This document shows positions 1-8,998 of a stretch of 64,000 nt of DNA, in pieces. A program made the position numbers and the translations under genes. Every line of letters begins with the position of its first letter. Within the stretch, counting starts at the first letter, position 1. Source of the stretch: CAVOHU01 sp963817885 (GTDB lineage Bacteria; Acidobacteriota; Vicinamibacteria; Vicinamibacterales; JAKQTR01); assembly GCA_963817885.1 (NCBI GenBank), contig CAWFQE010000003.1:620001-684000 (forward strand). Direction: 5' to 3'. Below the pieces are notes generated by a model. It was not told the origin of the DNA, searched no databases, and saw nothing but the letters and a program-made list of their open reading frames with translations.

Positions 1-2414
1 CACCACACCGCAGACATCCCGGGGTCGTTGACGCGATAGGAGATGTCCGGCATCAGCACGGCGTAGCCGTTGCTGGTGTAGACCGACTTGTTGAAGCCGT
101 TCGCCGTCGGCGTCGCGAACTGGTTGTGGCCCTGCGTAAGCTTCTCGTAGATGTAGACGAGCGTTGGATACGTCTTGCCCTTCTCGTAGTTGGCGGGCAG
201 GTAGAGCGATCCCTGCAGCTTGCGCGTCGGTCCGCCCTTGCCGAGGGTGACGGTGTAGTTGATGATCTGGGCGCCGCTCGACCACGTGAACTTCTTCACC
301 TGGTCGTCGAGCGCGGTGATCTTCCTGCCAGGCTTGAGCGTCGCGTCGGTGACGTAGGCGTCGGCCGGTGCGGCGGGCGTCCCCTTCGAATAGATATAGA
401 CGTCAGCCTTCTCCGCCTTCTGAAGGCCGAACGAGGCATCGTCCCAGAGCAACGGCTGCACGCCGGGCTTGCCCGGGTCGATGCGGCCCACGCCGCCCTT
501 CTTCGTGAACTCGCCGAACATGTCCACGTAGCGTGGGATGGAGAGGTCCGTGCCCTTTTCATCGGGATCGAGGCGGAGGATTCGGCGGTAGCGGACCGAG
601 TCCTTCCTGCCGTTGACGGTCAGGTTGACCGCGGCGCCGCCGTTGACCGGAACCTTCCAGATGTCCCAGCCGTCGGACAGCAGCAGGGCATCGCCGTCCT
701 TGGTCCAGCCCATGGCCGGCAACGGCGGCTTCACCATGTTGTGGTCGTCTTCGGTGTTGATGAAGGACACCGGGACCGTCTTCGTCAGGTTGGTCGACTG
801 GCCCGACGCCATGTCGTAGGCGAAGTAGTGGCCGTCGTCGTAGTAGTAGAACTTCGTGCCGTCGGTCGACGGCTGGCCCATGTTTCGCGCCTTCTTCAAG
901 GCGAGTTTCCGTTCGCCGGTCTGCATGTTGATGACATACACGTCGGCGTAGCGGAGGCCGTCGAGATTGCTCTGGAGCTCATAGCTGCGAACGTCGGTGC
1001 CGATCGCGAATTTCTCCTTCGGCGACGGCATGACCGAACGGACCGATTCGTCGGCGAGGCGAAGGAACTTCTTCTCCTTGACCCGGAAGATCGAGAGGTA
1101 ACTGAAGTTCTTATCCATCTCCTCCTGGACGATCTGCTGCGACTGGAGGCGCGTGTCCTTGTAGTGCCAGATCACCAGGTCGGGCTTCTCCTCCGCGTCG
1201 TCGGCTGCCGCGGCGGGCGGCGCGGTCGCCTCGGGCTTGGCGCCCGCCGTCTCGTCCGGCTTGTCGCCAGGCTTCTCGCCCGGTTTCAGATCGGCCTTCT
1301 TCGGTGCGCGCAGGCCGAAGAGAATCGCGTCGAGGCTCTCGGTCCAGGCCGGCGTCCGGTTCGGGCTGATCGCCATCCCCTCGGGGAATGTCTTGTCCGA
1401 CGCCGGGTCGTAGAGGGTCTTTTCCGGCTTCGACGCGCCAAAGCCGGTGAAGCCGACCACCGCGTAGACCTTGTCCTTGTAGCGTTTGTCTTCCGTGCCC
1501 TTCAGGAAGGCGAGCGCGTCGCCCTTCTCCGTCCAGGCGAGCCGCTCGAACGACGCCTTGCCGCTGTCGAGCGCGGTCACCGTGCCGGACTCCATCGTGC
1601 GCAGCTGGACGCCGTTGCCCAGCTTGTCGGCCGCGTCGATGGTGAACGCCAGGGACTTTCCGGACTTGTCGAAGGCGAATTCGTTGACGTTGCCGACGTT
1701 CAGCTCGGTGCCGGTCGCGAGCTCACGCAGGATGAGGTCGGTGCCCTTCGGCCGTTCGTCGGCCGCGCTCGAAACTGCCGCGGCGGCCCCGGGAGGTGCC
1801 CCGGCGGCTGGCCCCGGCGCTCCGGCCCCGCCGCCGGCGGGGGAGTCTCCGTATTTCTTGAGCGCGATCCAGTTGGCGCGCTCCCCGGAAAACGCGAATC
1901 TCTGGATCTTGTCGATCTTCGTTTCCGAGCCGTCCTGCAGGTTCAGGATCGTCACTTTGTTCTGCAGCGGCCTGCGCTGCCGTCGAAGCTGCGCCGCCTC
2001 CTTCTTGGTCGGCGCCACGCTGAAGGCCGCCCACTTCGCATCATCGGAAATCGCAAGCGCGCCGCCCTGGCCCCGGGTGTCGCCGACCGGGAAGCGATAC
2101 TGCTTGTCGCCCTGCGTCTGACGCACGACGACTTCGCTGTCGCCGTTGATCGGCGTGAGGCGGTAGGCGAACCACTTGCCGTCGGGCGACACGACCGGCA
2201 TGGCGATGGACTGCCAGGCGAGAATATCGGCCAGCTCCATCGCCCGGGGCGACGACGCAGGCTTCTGGTCGTCCCGGGCGGCGGCTTGCGACGCCGCAGG
2301 CGGAGCGGCTTTCGGGTTGACCTGAGCGCCCTGCGGGGCAGCGCTCGTGCCGAACTGGAGCGTCCACGCGATGGCGAGTGTGAAGACGAGCAGAGGCAGA
2401 CGCTTTCGATTCAT
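1..2414 (-). CDS. S9 family peptidase (prolyl oligopeptidase-like), C-terminus outside window
   Basis: An uninterrupted minus-strand reading frame starts at ATG 2414 behind a GACAGGAGA ribosome site and runs off the left edge after 804 codons. It begins with a signal peptide (MNRKRLPLLVFTLAIAW). Propeller-type repeats follow, with motifs such as SPDGKWFAYRL and a Pro/Ala/Lys-rich insert near residues 350-400. The end of the visible part (LQGSLYLPANYEKGKTYP, then LVYIYEK) is the usual entry into the alpha/beta-hydrolase domain of S9 peptidases. The catalytic Ser, Asp and His lie beyond the window, so activity cannot be judged. The likely role is extracytoplasmic hydrolysis of peptides. The antisense reading frame at 126-2453 is a shadow of this gene. 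Confidence 0.88.
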   Translation of the reverse strand, partial: MNRKRLPLLVFTLAIAWTLQFGTSAAPQGAQVNPKAAPPAASQAAARDDQKPASSPRAMELADILAWQSIAMPVVSPDGKWFAYRLTPINGDSEVVVRQTQGDKQYRFPVGDTRGQGGALAISDDAKWAAFSVAPTKKEAAQLRRQRRPLQNKVTILNLQDGSETKIDKIQRFAFSGERANWIALKKYGDSPAGGGAGAPGPAAGAPPGAAAAVSSAADERPKGTDLILRELATGTELNVGNVNEFAFDKSGKSLAFTIDAADKLGNGVQLRTMESGTVTALDSGKASFERLAWTEKGDALAFLKGTEDKRYKDKVYAVVGFTGFGASKPEKTLYDPASDKTFPEGMAISPNRTPAWTESLDAILFGLRAPKKADLKPGEKPGDKPDETAGAKPEATAPPAAAADDAEEKPDLVIWHYKDTRLQSQQIVQEEMDKNFSYLSIFRVKEKKFLRLADESVRSVMPSPKEKFAIGTDVRSYELQSNLDGLRYADVYVINMQTGERKLALKKARNMGQPSTDGTKFYYYDDGHYFAYDMASGQSTNLTKTVPVSFINTEDDHNMVKPPLPAMGWTKDGDALLLSDGWDIWKVPVNGGAAVNLTVNGRKDSVRYRRILRLDPDEKGTDLSIPRYVDMFGEFTKKGGVGRIDPGKPGVQPLLWDDASFGLQKAEKADVYIYSKGTPAAPADAYVTDATLKPGRKITALDDQVKKFTWSSGAQIINYTVTLGKGGPTRKLQGSLYLPANYEKGKTYPTLVYIYEKLTQGHNQFATPTANGFNKSVYTSNGYAVLMPDISYRVNDPGMSAVW

Positions 2415-2520
2415 TTCGGGATCTCCTGTCACACGAACCGGGCGGCCAGATGAAGAATCGTCCCGGAATAGGGTCGCAACATCCCGGCGAGAGTCCCAGG
2501 ATTATACCCCTGCGGCGCCA

Positions 2521-2577
2521 GCCTCAAGCCTCAAGACCTGAGCCCTACGCCTCAAGCGCCAAGCCTCCAGCCTCCAG
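2521..2577. repeat. CCTCAAG/CCTCCAG micro-repeat tract in intergenic DNA
   Basis: Between the S9 peptidase start and the next gene lies a short low-complexity tract made of variants of GCCTCAAG, GCCCTACG and GCCTCCAG. It resembles an imperfect array of units of about 8-10 bases. It has no coding sense and no clear hairpin. Confidence 0.5.
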
Positions 2578-2597
2578 AATCAGGTTAGTATTTCCGA

Positions 2598-3035
2598 ATG
2601 CCAATCACCTTCGCGTTGCCGAAGAGCCGGTTTCGCTGGTCGGCCCTTCGCGGCAAATGCCGCATCCGCATCTTCGCCGGTCTGATCCTGCTCATCACTG
2701 CGGCCGGCTACGCCGCCTTCGCGGGCCAGCGTTTTGGCCGGCGCGGCAGCGACGACCTCGGGTTCGACACGCCGATTGCCCGGCTGGCTCACGCGATGAC
2801 CCAGCCGCCGATTCCCATGCGCGGCTTCCAGCCCCAGAACAGCCGGGAGTTCTATCTCGCCACGGTGATATCCGATCAGCAGGACGTCATGTTCGGCCTG
2901 ACGGCCCTTGTGCTGAGGATGATCGCCACCATGACCGTCGCCGGCGTGGGGCTGGTGTTGCTGACAGCCGGATCGACGGAGTGGGAGATTCGAAGCGAGC
3001 CGCCTGCCGCCAGCCAGACCGGCACATTGGCGTGA
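2598..3035 (+). CDS. Small membrane protein of unknown function (two predicted TM segments)
   Basis: A 145-residue reading frame begins at ATG 2598; no strong ribosome site is seen. It has a basic N-terminus, a hydrophobic segment at about residues 25-43 (IFAGLILLITAAGYAAF) and a second at about 98-122. A soluble loop of about 55 residues lies between them and is probably extracytoplasmic. No family is recognised. It precedes 3049-4743 by 13 bases in the same direction and probably forms a short operon with the next two genes. Function is unknown. Confidence 0.6.
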   Translation: MPITFALPKSRFRWSALRGKCRIRIFAGLILLITAAGYAAFAGQRFGRRGSDDLGFDTPIARLAHAMTQPPIPMRGFQPQNSREFYLATVISDQQDVMFGLTALVLRMIATMTVAGVGLVLLTAGSTEWEIRSEPPAASQTGTLA

Positions 3036-3048
3036 AACCTGTGTCCTG

Positions 3049-4743
3049 ATGAGGAGCCTTGTGACGGACTCTGCTTCCGCTGCACTCGAACGGCTCGAAC
3101 AGCTCAACGCGACTTTTGGAGGGCCGGCCGCTCAGGCCAAGCTCGATCAATTGTCCGTGCTGGAACGGGGACGCCTGAAGAGCGCCGCCGAAGTGCTCCG
3201 GTACCACGAGTGCCTCTGCTTCCTCCTCGCCTATCCGGACAACGAGCCGCTGCTCGGGCGGGTGCGACAGATGCTGGACGCGTTCGAACGGCGTCCCGAC
3301 CTGCGCCGCTACCGCGCTGCGCTCGAGGACTCGGGGCTGGCGGGCACCGCCATCGTGTATCCGTTCTTCTGGTTTACCGCGCAATGGCTGGCGCGGCGGT
3401 GGCCCGATCGGATCTCGATCGACTGGAAGCACTTCGACAAGGGGGACGATCTCGAGCGCCTGCTGCACCTGATGCTGCCGTACTCGGAGTCGCCGGCCCT
3501 CGACGAGTTGACGCTGCCGATCCGCCAGTGGATCGAGCGCCTGAAGGGCCCCGCGGAAACCGATGCCGCCTTCCTGGTCCGGCGCTTCGAGGCGCTCCAT
3601 CCCAGCCCGTTCGGCCGCGAAACCCTCTACGAGGGCCTCGGGCTTCAGCTCCGCCTCGAGCCGGGGCCGGCGACGCCCGCGCGGACCCGCGCGAGGCACC
3701 TCAGCCGGCCCGTCGCCTTCCAGACACGCCCGATCGACCGATCGCGGCCGAACCTGCGGAACGCCATCCGGCAGATGCCCCTGTCGGTGCGCGGCGTGTC
3801 GATCGCCGAGGGCGCGGCGCTCATCGACCTTGCCCGCGAGGCCATGGTCACCCGCTCCCGGGACCTCGACAACTTCATCCACGCCGATCCCGCCGACGTC
3901 AGGGTCTTCGATTACGGGGGCGGGGTCGAGACGGTCTGCTATGGGCTGATCCCGGAACGTCGCCTGATGATCGAATCGACGTACGGACATCTCGCCCTGA
4001 AGAACGGCGTGCCGATTGGCTACGGCCTCTTCAGCGGCCTGTTCGAGTCCGCGGAGGTGATGTTCAACATCTTCGAGACGTATCGTGGCGGAGAAGCGGC
4101 ACGGATCTACGGCCGTGTGCTCTCGATGGTCCGTCATGTGTTCGGGGTAGACACCTTCTCGCTCGATCCCTACCAGCTCGGCCACGACAACAAGGAAGGC
4201 CAGCGCTCCGGCGCGTTCTGGTTCTACTACAAGCTCGGCTACCGTCCGCTGAACCCCGCTGTTCAGCGGCTGCTCCGGGAGGAACGGGCGCGGCTGAAGC
4301 GTCACCCGCGCGAGCGATCGAGCGCGGCCATGCTGCAGAAGCTGTCCGCAGAGTACGTGTTCCTTCACACGGCCAGGCCGCGCCGCGACGTGCTCGGCCT
4401 CGTGTCGCTCGGCAACATCGGCCTCCACATCTCCCGGTACCTGGCCGGTCGATTCGGGCGCGAGCGCGAACGAGGCATGCGCGTCTGTTCACGGGAGGCC
4501 GCGCGTCTGCTCGGCGTCCGGTCGTTTGCGGGATGGACCGCCGGAGAGCGGCTCGCCTGGCAGCGATGGAGCCCGCTCGTGCTGGCGCTCCCCGGCGTGG
4601 ATCGGTGGTCCGACGGCGGGCGCCGCGCCCTGGTGCGCGTCGTGCGCGCCAAGGGCGCTCGCCGCGAATCCGACTTCGTGCGCCTCTTCGACGCGCATCG
4701 ACCGCTTCGGCGCGCTGTGCTGAGTTTGTCGGCAAAGGAGTAG
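3049..4743 (+). CDS. Conserved-looking hypothetical cytoplasmic protein with a possible GNAT-like region
   Basis: A 564-residue frame; ATG 3049 is used, with an in-frame GTG at 3061 as alternative. There is no signal peptide or TM segment. The N-terminal third is helical and rich in Arg and Leu. A region around residues 300-415 reads like an N-acyltransferase fold: VCYGLIPERRLMIESTYGHL, then GEAARIYGRVLSMVRHVFGV, then GAFWFYYKLGYRPL. The final YKLGYRP resembles the end of a GNAT domain, but the acetyl-CoA loop is not clear, so this is only a suggestion. It sits between two membrane-protein genes on the same strand. Confidence 0.65.
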   Translation: MRSLVTDSASAALERLEQLNATFGGPAAQAKLDQLSVLERGRLKSAAEVLRYHECLCFLLAYPDNEPLLGRVRQMLDAFERRPDLRRYRAALEDSGLAGTAIVYPFFWFTAQWLARRWPDRISIDWKHFDKGDDLERLLHLMLPYSESPALDELTLPIRQWIERLKGPAETDAAFLVRRFEALHPSPFGRETLYEGLGLQLRLEPGPATPARTRARHLSRPVAFQTRPIDRSRPNLRNAIRQMPLSVRGVSIAEGAALIDLAREAMVTRSRDLDNFIHADPADVRVFDYGGGVETVCYGLIPERRLMIESTYGHLALKNGVPIGYGLFSGLFESAEVMFNIFETYRGGEAARIYGRVLSMVRHVFGVDTFSLDPYQLGHDNKEGQRSGAFWFYYKLGYRPLNPAVQRLLREERARLKRHPRERSSAAMLQKLSAEYVFLHTARPRRDVLGLVSLGNIGLHISRYLAGRFGRERERGMRVCSREAARLLGVRSFAGWTAGERLAWQRWSPLVLALPGVDRWSDGGRRALVRVVRAKGARRESDFVRLFDAHRPLRRAVLSLSAKE

Positions 4744-4778
4744 GAGTTCGGTTTCGCCTCGTGGGATGGAGCATCGCG

Positions 4779-5618
4779 ATGAGCAGGCTGGCGGCGTTCA
4801 AGGCGGGCACCCGTGACGCCATCGTGGCGCAGTTGCAGCGACGGTTGTCGGCCGAGAGCTATCCTCGCCTGACCGTGCTGACGGCATTGACCGTGTCGGG
4901 CGGCGTCGCCTTTCTCGTGTCGGCCGGAGGGCTGCGCGCCGGCGTCAATATGATGCCGGTCCGCTATTTCCTCGCGACCTTCGTCGGCTATCTCGCATTT
5001 CTCGGGTGCATATGGGCGTGGATCGGCTACGAGCGGCGCCGGCTCGGCACGGACGGCCAGGCCGGCCTGACCCAATCCGGTAGCCGGGGGAGCATCGACT
5101 TCGGCGACGTGATCCCGGATGTCGATCTCGTGCCAGGCCGGGGAGGAGGCACCGGGGCGCCGTTGAACCTGTTCGCGGGCGGCCGCGGGGGCGGTGGCGG
5201 AGGCGGAGCAGTGTGGGCCGGCCCGACGATGGAGACGACCGAGCCCGCCTCGTCGCTCTCGAAAGGCGCCGGGTCCGCGGTGGAGAAGGTGGCGGGAGCC
5301 ATCGACCTCGACGACCTCAAGTGGATCCTCCTGGCGCTGGCGGCCGCGCTCGGTGGCCTCATCGCCGTCTGCTGGGTGATCTACGTCGCGCCGCTCATGC
5401 TCGCCGAGGTTGCGCTCGACGCCGCGCTGGTCTCGACGGCCTACAGCCGCCTCAAGCAGAAGGATCGCGAATCCTGGACTTCCGCGGTGCTGCGCCGGAC
5501 GTGGCTTCCGGCCCTCGCGCTGGTGGCGATGATGACGCTCATGGGTTGGGCGCTGCAGAAGGCCGCACCGGACGCGCATTCGGTCGGGGCCGTTCTCCGC
5601 AGCGTGTTTCGTGGATAG
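4779..5618 (+). CDS. Multi-pass membrane protein of unknown function with Gly-rich linker
   Basis: The frame closes at 5618. I place the start at ATG 4779 (MSRLAAFKAGT), giving 279 residues; an in-frame GTG at 4761 would add six. Hydrophobic segments lie at about residues 28-50, 54-76, 180-207 and 240-260. A loop of about 100 residues between segments two and three contains an extreme Gly run (GGRGGGGGGG) and acidic patches. No known family is recognised. It follows 3049-4743 by 35 bases and looks like the last gene of the three-gene unit. The Gly-rich loop is the only unusual feature. Confidence 0.68.
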   Translation: MSRLAAFKAGTRDAIVAQLQRRLSAESYPRLTVLTALTVSGGVAFLVSAGGLRAGVNMMPVRYFLATFVGYLAFLGCIWAWIGYERRRLGTDGQAGLTQSGSRGSIDFGDVIPDVDLVPGRGGGTGAPLNLFAGGRGGGGGGGAVWAGPTMETTEPASSLSKGAGSAVEKVAGAIDLDDLKWILLALAAALGGLIAVCWVIYVAPLMLAEVALDAALVSTAYSRLKQKDRESWTSAVLRRTWLPALALVAMMTLMGWALQKAAPDAHSVGAVLRSVFRG

Positions 5619-5847
5619 GCCTCCTCGAAGAGTCTGGTTGCGGACGACTTGAACCCTGAGCGCCGGCGCCGCGCCAGGTCCGTCCCGACCGTGGATGGGA
5701 GGAAGCCGTGCGCTCGCCGGACGGCGGCTGGTGATACACTTCCCGGGTTCGACCCAGGAACAGCGTCGGCCAAGGCATCCTGCTCGTTGTTTTCGCGGGT
5801 CGACATCACGCTCTATGACTTCCCTCTAGCTGGAACGGGCCACGAGC

Positions 5848-6315
5848 ATGTCCAAGATCACGCTGAAGGTGAACGGCCAGGCGCACGCGCTCGACCTGGA
5901 TCCGTCGACCCCGCTCCTCTACGTCCTCACGGATGACCTCGGCCTGAAGGGGCCGAAATTCGGCTGCGGCCTCGCGCAGTGCGGCTCCTGCACGGTCATC
6001 GTCAATGGACGCGCCATCAGATCGTGCATCACGCCGGTCTCGACCGTCGCCGGGGCCGAGATCACCACGCTCGACGGCATCGGCACCGAGGAGCATCCGC
6101 ACCCGCTGCAGCGTGCGTTCGTCGAGGAACAGGCGGCGCAGTGCGGCTTCTGCCTGAACGGGGTCATCATGAGCGCCAAGGCCCTGCTCGATCGCAATCC
6201 GAAGCCGACCGAGGACGAGATTCACCAGGCCCTCTCGGGCGTGCTGTGCCGCTGCTTCACCCACGTGCGGATGATCAAGGCGATCAAGCGCGTCGCCGAC
6301 GGGAGGACGTCATGA
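5848..6315 (+). CDS. (2Fe-2S)-binding small subunit of a xanthine-dehydrogenase-family (isoquinoline 1-oxidoreductase type) molybdenum hydroxylase
   Basis: A 155-residue protein with both cluster sets of this family. The plant-ferredoxin-type set is at about residues 38-65 (GCGLAQCGSCTVIVNGR, then RSC). The C-terminal set is at about 97-140 (QCGFCLNG, then LCRCFTH). The family passes electrons from a molybdopterin subunit to an acceptor; IorA and CoxS are examples. The stop overlaps the start of the large-subunit gene as ATGA (6312-6315), indicating translational coupling. No separate FAD subunit is adjacent, which fits the IorAB layout rather than the three-subunit CoxSML layout. Confidence 0.93.
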   Translation: MSKITLKVNGQAHALDLDPSTPLLYVLTDDLGLKGPKFGCGLAQCGSCTVIVNGRAIRSCITPVSTVAGAEITTLDGIGTEEHPHPLQRAFVEEQAAQCGFCLNGVIMSAKALLDRNPKPTEDEIHQALSGVLCRCFTHVRMIKAIKRVADGRTS

Positions 6316-8659
6316 ACCGGCCGCTGACGCCCGACGCCGCCGACACGCTGGCCCTCAACGGCTTCACCCGGCGCGATTTCCTGAAGACGACGGGCGTACT
6401 CCTCGTGACCTTCGCGATGGGCGAGGTGACGTTCTTCTCGGAGGACGCAGACGCCCAGGGCATCAACGGGCCCGGCGCGCCGTCGCTCGACGCGTGGATC
6501 GCCATCGCGGGGGATGGCTCGGTGACCGCCTACACCGGCAAGTGCGAGCTGGGCCAGGGGCTGTTCACGGCGCAGGTCCAGCTGATTGCCGAGGAGCTGT
6601 GCGTGCCGATCGGCCGGGTGCACCTGATCCAGTGCGACACCTCGGTGACGCCGGACCAGGGCACGACGTCGGGCGCCCAGTCGCACCCCGCCAACTTCAA
6701 CAACGCGAACCTGGGCCAGGCCGGCGCCACCGCGCGCGAAGCGCTGATCCAGCTGGGATCCGAGCGGCTGTCGGTTCCGATCGATCAGCTGATGGCCAGG
6801 GACGGCGCCATCGTGGCGACCGCCGATCCGGCGAAGCGCGTGACCTACGGCGAGCTCATCGGCGGCAAGCGGTTCAGCATGACGATCAGCAGGACGGCAA
6901 AGCGCCGGCCGCCGAAGGAGTGGACCGTGCTCGGCACGCTCGGTGCCCCGCGTCGACCTGCCGGGCCTGGTGATGGCAACCGAGACCTTCGTCCACAACG
7001 TGCGCGTCCCCGGCATGCTGCACGGGCGCGTCGTGCGTCCGCCTGCGGTTGGCGCGACGCTCGTGAGCGTGGACGAGAGTTCGATCAAGGATGTCGCCGG
7101 CGTGGTGAAGCTCGTCGTCCGCAAGAACTTCGTGGGCATCGTCGCCGAGAAGCCGTTCCAGGCGATCCGCGCCGTGCGGGCGCTGAAGGCCACCTGGACC
7201 GCAGGCACCGGCCTGCCGAGCCAGGCGGGGTTCTTCGATCAGATGCGGCAGCAGAAGCCGGTGCGCGACACGCTGCTCGTCAATTCCGGTGATGTCGAGG
7301 CGAAGCTGGCGTCGGCCTCCGTCGTGCTGAAGTCCACCTATCTCTATCCGTACCAGGCGCATGGATCGGTCGGCGCGTCGTGCGCCGTCGCAGACGTCAA
7401 GCCCGGAGGGCGTCACGGTGTGGTCGGCCACGCAGGGCGTGCACCCGCTGAAAGCGTCGATCGCCAAGCTGCTCGCGGTCTCCGCTGGAAACCGTCCGCG
7501 TCATCTTCACCAGGGGATCCGGCTGCTACGGCATCAACGGCGCCGACACCGTCGCGTTCGATGCCGCGCTGCTGTCGCACGCGGCCGGCAGGCCGGTCCG
7601 CGTCGAGCTGTCGCGCAAAGACGAAATCGCGTGGGAGAACTACGGGTTTCCGTTCGTGATCGACCAGCGGGCGGGCCTCGACGCGAGCGGCCGCATCGTC
7701 GCGTGGGATTACGAGGGGTGGTCCGCCGCACGCGGGGGCCGGCCGGGTTACGACCGCCCGGGCAATCTGATCACCGGCCTGCTGGCTGGGTTCGAACCCG
7801 CGCCCCTCTCGCCGCGATCGCCGGCGCCCGAGCCGACGGAAGGGTCCGACAACAACCTGAATCCGATCCCGTCCTACCTGGCGTCCCGCGTGGGTGGCGG
7901 AAGCGCACGGGCACCGGCTCGATCGAGTCCGAGCGCGTCCTGTCGCACCGCATCACCGGGCCGTTCTGGACCGGGCCGCTGCGGGGGCCCGAGCGGCTGC
8001 AGAACACCTTCGCGCACGAGTGCTTCATGGACGAGCTGGCTGCGCGCGCCAACGTGGATCCGATCGAGTTCCGGCTGCGCCACCTGACGCATCCCCGGTT
8101 GAGCGACGCGGTTCGAACCGTGGCGAAGACCGCGAAGTGGGATGCGCGGACATCTCCGAAGCCCGGCCGGCCCCGGACCGGGGTTGCCAGGGGACGCGGA
8201 TGCGCGTGCGTGGCCTACGAGGGGCACAACGGCTACATCGGCATGGTGGCTGAGGTCGAGGTGAACCAGGACACCGGTGCGGTTGCGGTGACGCGAATCG
8301 TGATGGCGCTCGACGTGGGCCCGGCCTCGAACCCGAACGGCGTGAAGAACCAGGCCGAAGGCGGCGCGCTGCACGGCATCTCGCGGACGCTGTTCGAAGA
8401 AGTGACCTGGGACGATCAGAAGGTCACCTCCATCGACTGGCGGAGCTACCACACGTATCCGCTCGGCGCCCGCATTCCGACGGTCGAGATCGTCCTGATC
8501 GATCGGCCGGACGTCGCGGCGACAGGCGCCGGCGAGACGTCGACCACGGTGATGGCGGCAGCGATCGGCAACGCGGTGTTCGATGCCACCGGCGCCCGGC
8601 TTCGCCAGGTGCCGTTCACGCCCGAGCGCGTGAAGGCCGCGCTGGCGGCGAGGAGCTGA
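6312..8659 (+). pseudogene. Molybdopterin-binding large subunit (IorB-like), frameshifted four times
   Basis: ATG 6312 opens a frame with a twin-arginine signal (TRRDFLKTTG) and family motifs such as GKCELGQGLFTAQVQLIAEE. The protein then continues in other frames. Frame changes fall near 6940 (after VLGT, resuming VPRVDLPGLV), 7403 (ADVKP to EGVTVWSATQG), 7481 (KLLAV to PLETVRVIFTRG) and about 7900 (PSYLASRVGG to GTGSIESERVL). The C-terminus has the expected GAGETSTTVMAAAIGNAVFD with the family's glutamate. The repaired length is about 780 residues, normal for an exported single-chain large subunit. The first three changes are each fixed by removing one base. Either the gene is decayed or the assembly has indel errors; intact family motifs throughout favour the latter. 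Confidence 0.85.
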
Positions 8660-8730
8660 AGGGAGGCTGAGGCCGCAGGCTCGCGGCTTCAGGCCGTGCG
8701 TGCGGCTGCGGGCCGAGCGTGCCGGATGTA

Positions 8731-8974
8731 GCGCCGGGGCTTCAGCCTGGCGGCTGGAGGCTGGGTCAGGATGTGCGCCAGGGCTTAAGCGCCGGCGAAT
8801 CCGGCGGCTCTGAAGAGCCGCCCCCACATCAGAGGGATTCGCCGTCCTGCGGCCGTTCGCCTGGTGGTGTGCGTGCCGGATGTAGCGCCGGGGCTTCAGC
8901 CCCGGCGAATCCGGCGGCTCTGAAGAGCCGCCCTACATCAGGTCCGGCGGGTTCGGCGGCTCTGAAGAGCCGCC
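8731..8974. repeat. REP-like GC-rich hairpin array (two hairpin types)
   Basis: The gene-free gap 8660-8998 holds three copies of GGCGGCTCTGAAGAGCCGCC (8803-8822, 8913-8932, 8955-8974). A second palindrome type, GCCGGGGCTTCAGCCCCGGC, is perfect at 8887-8906 and degenerate near 8731-8752. Copies are joined by repeated linkers (GAATCC before and CTACATCAG after the first type). Each is a near-perfect stem with a short TCTGAAGA or CTTCAG loop region. The pattern matches bacterial REP/BIME-type extragenic palindromes. Confidence 0.85.
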
Positions 8975-8998
8975 CTACGTCAGGGTCCGGAGGACGCT

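Noticed and set aside
126..2453. Long plus-strand open frame opposite the S9 peptidase
   Set aside because: Arg/Val/Leu-rich with no motifs; it is the GC-rich mirror of a clear peptidase frame with signal peptide and ribosome site on the other strand.
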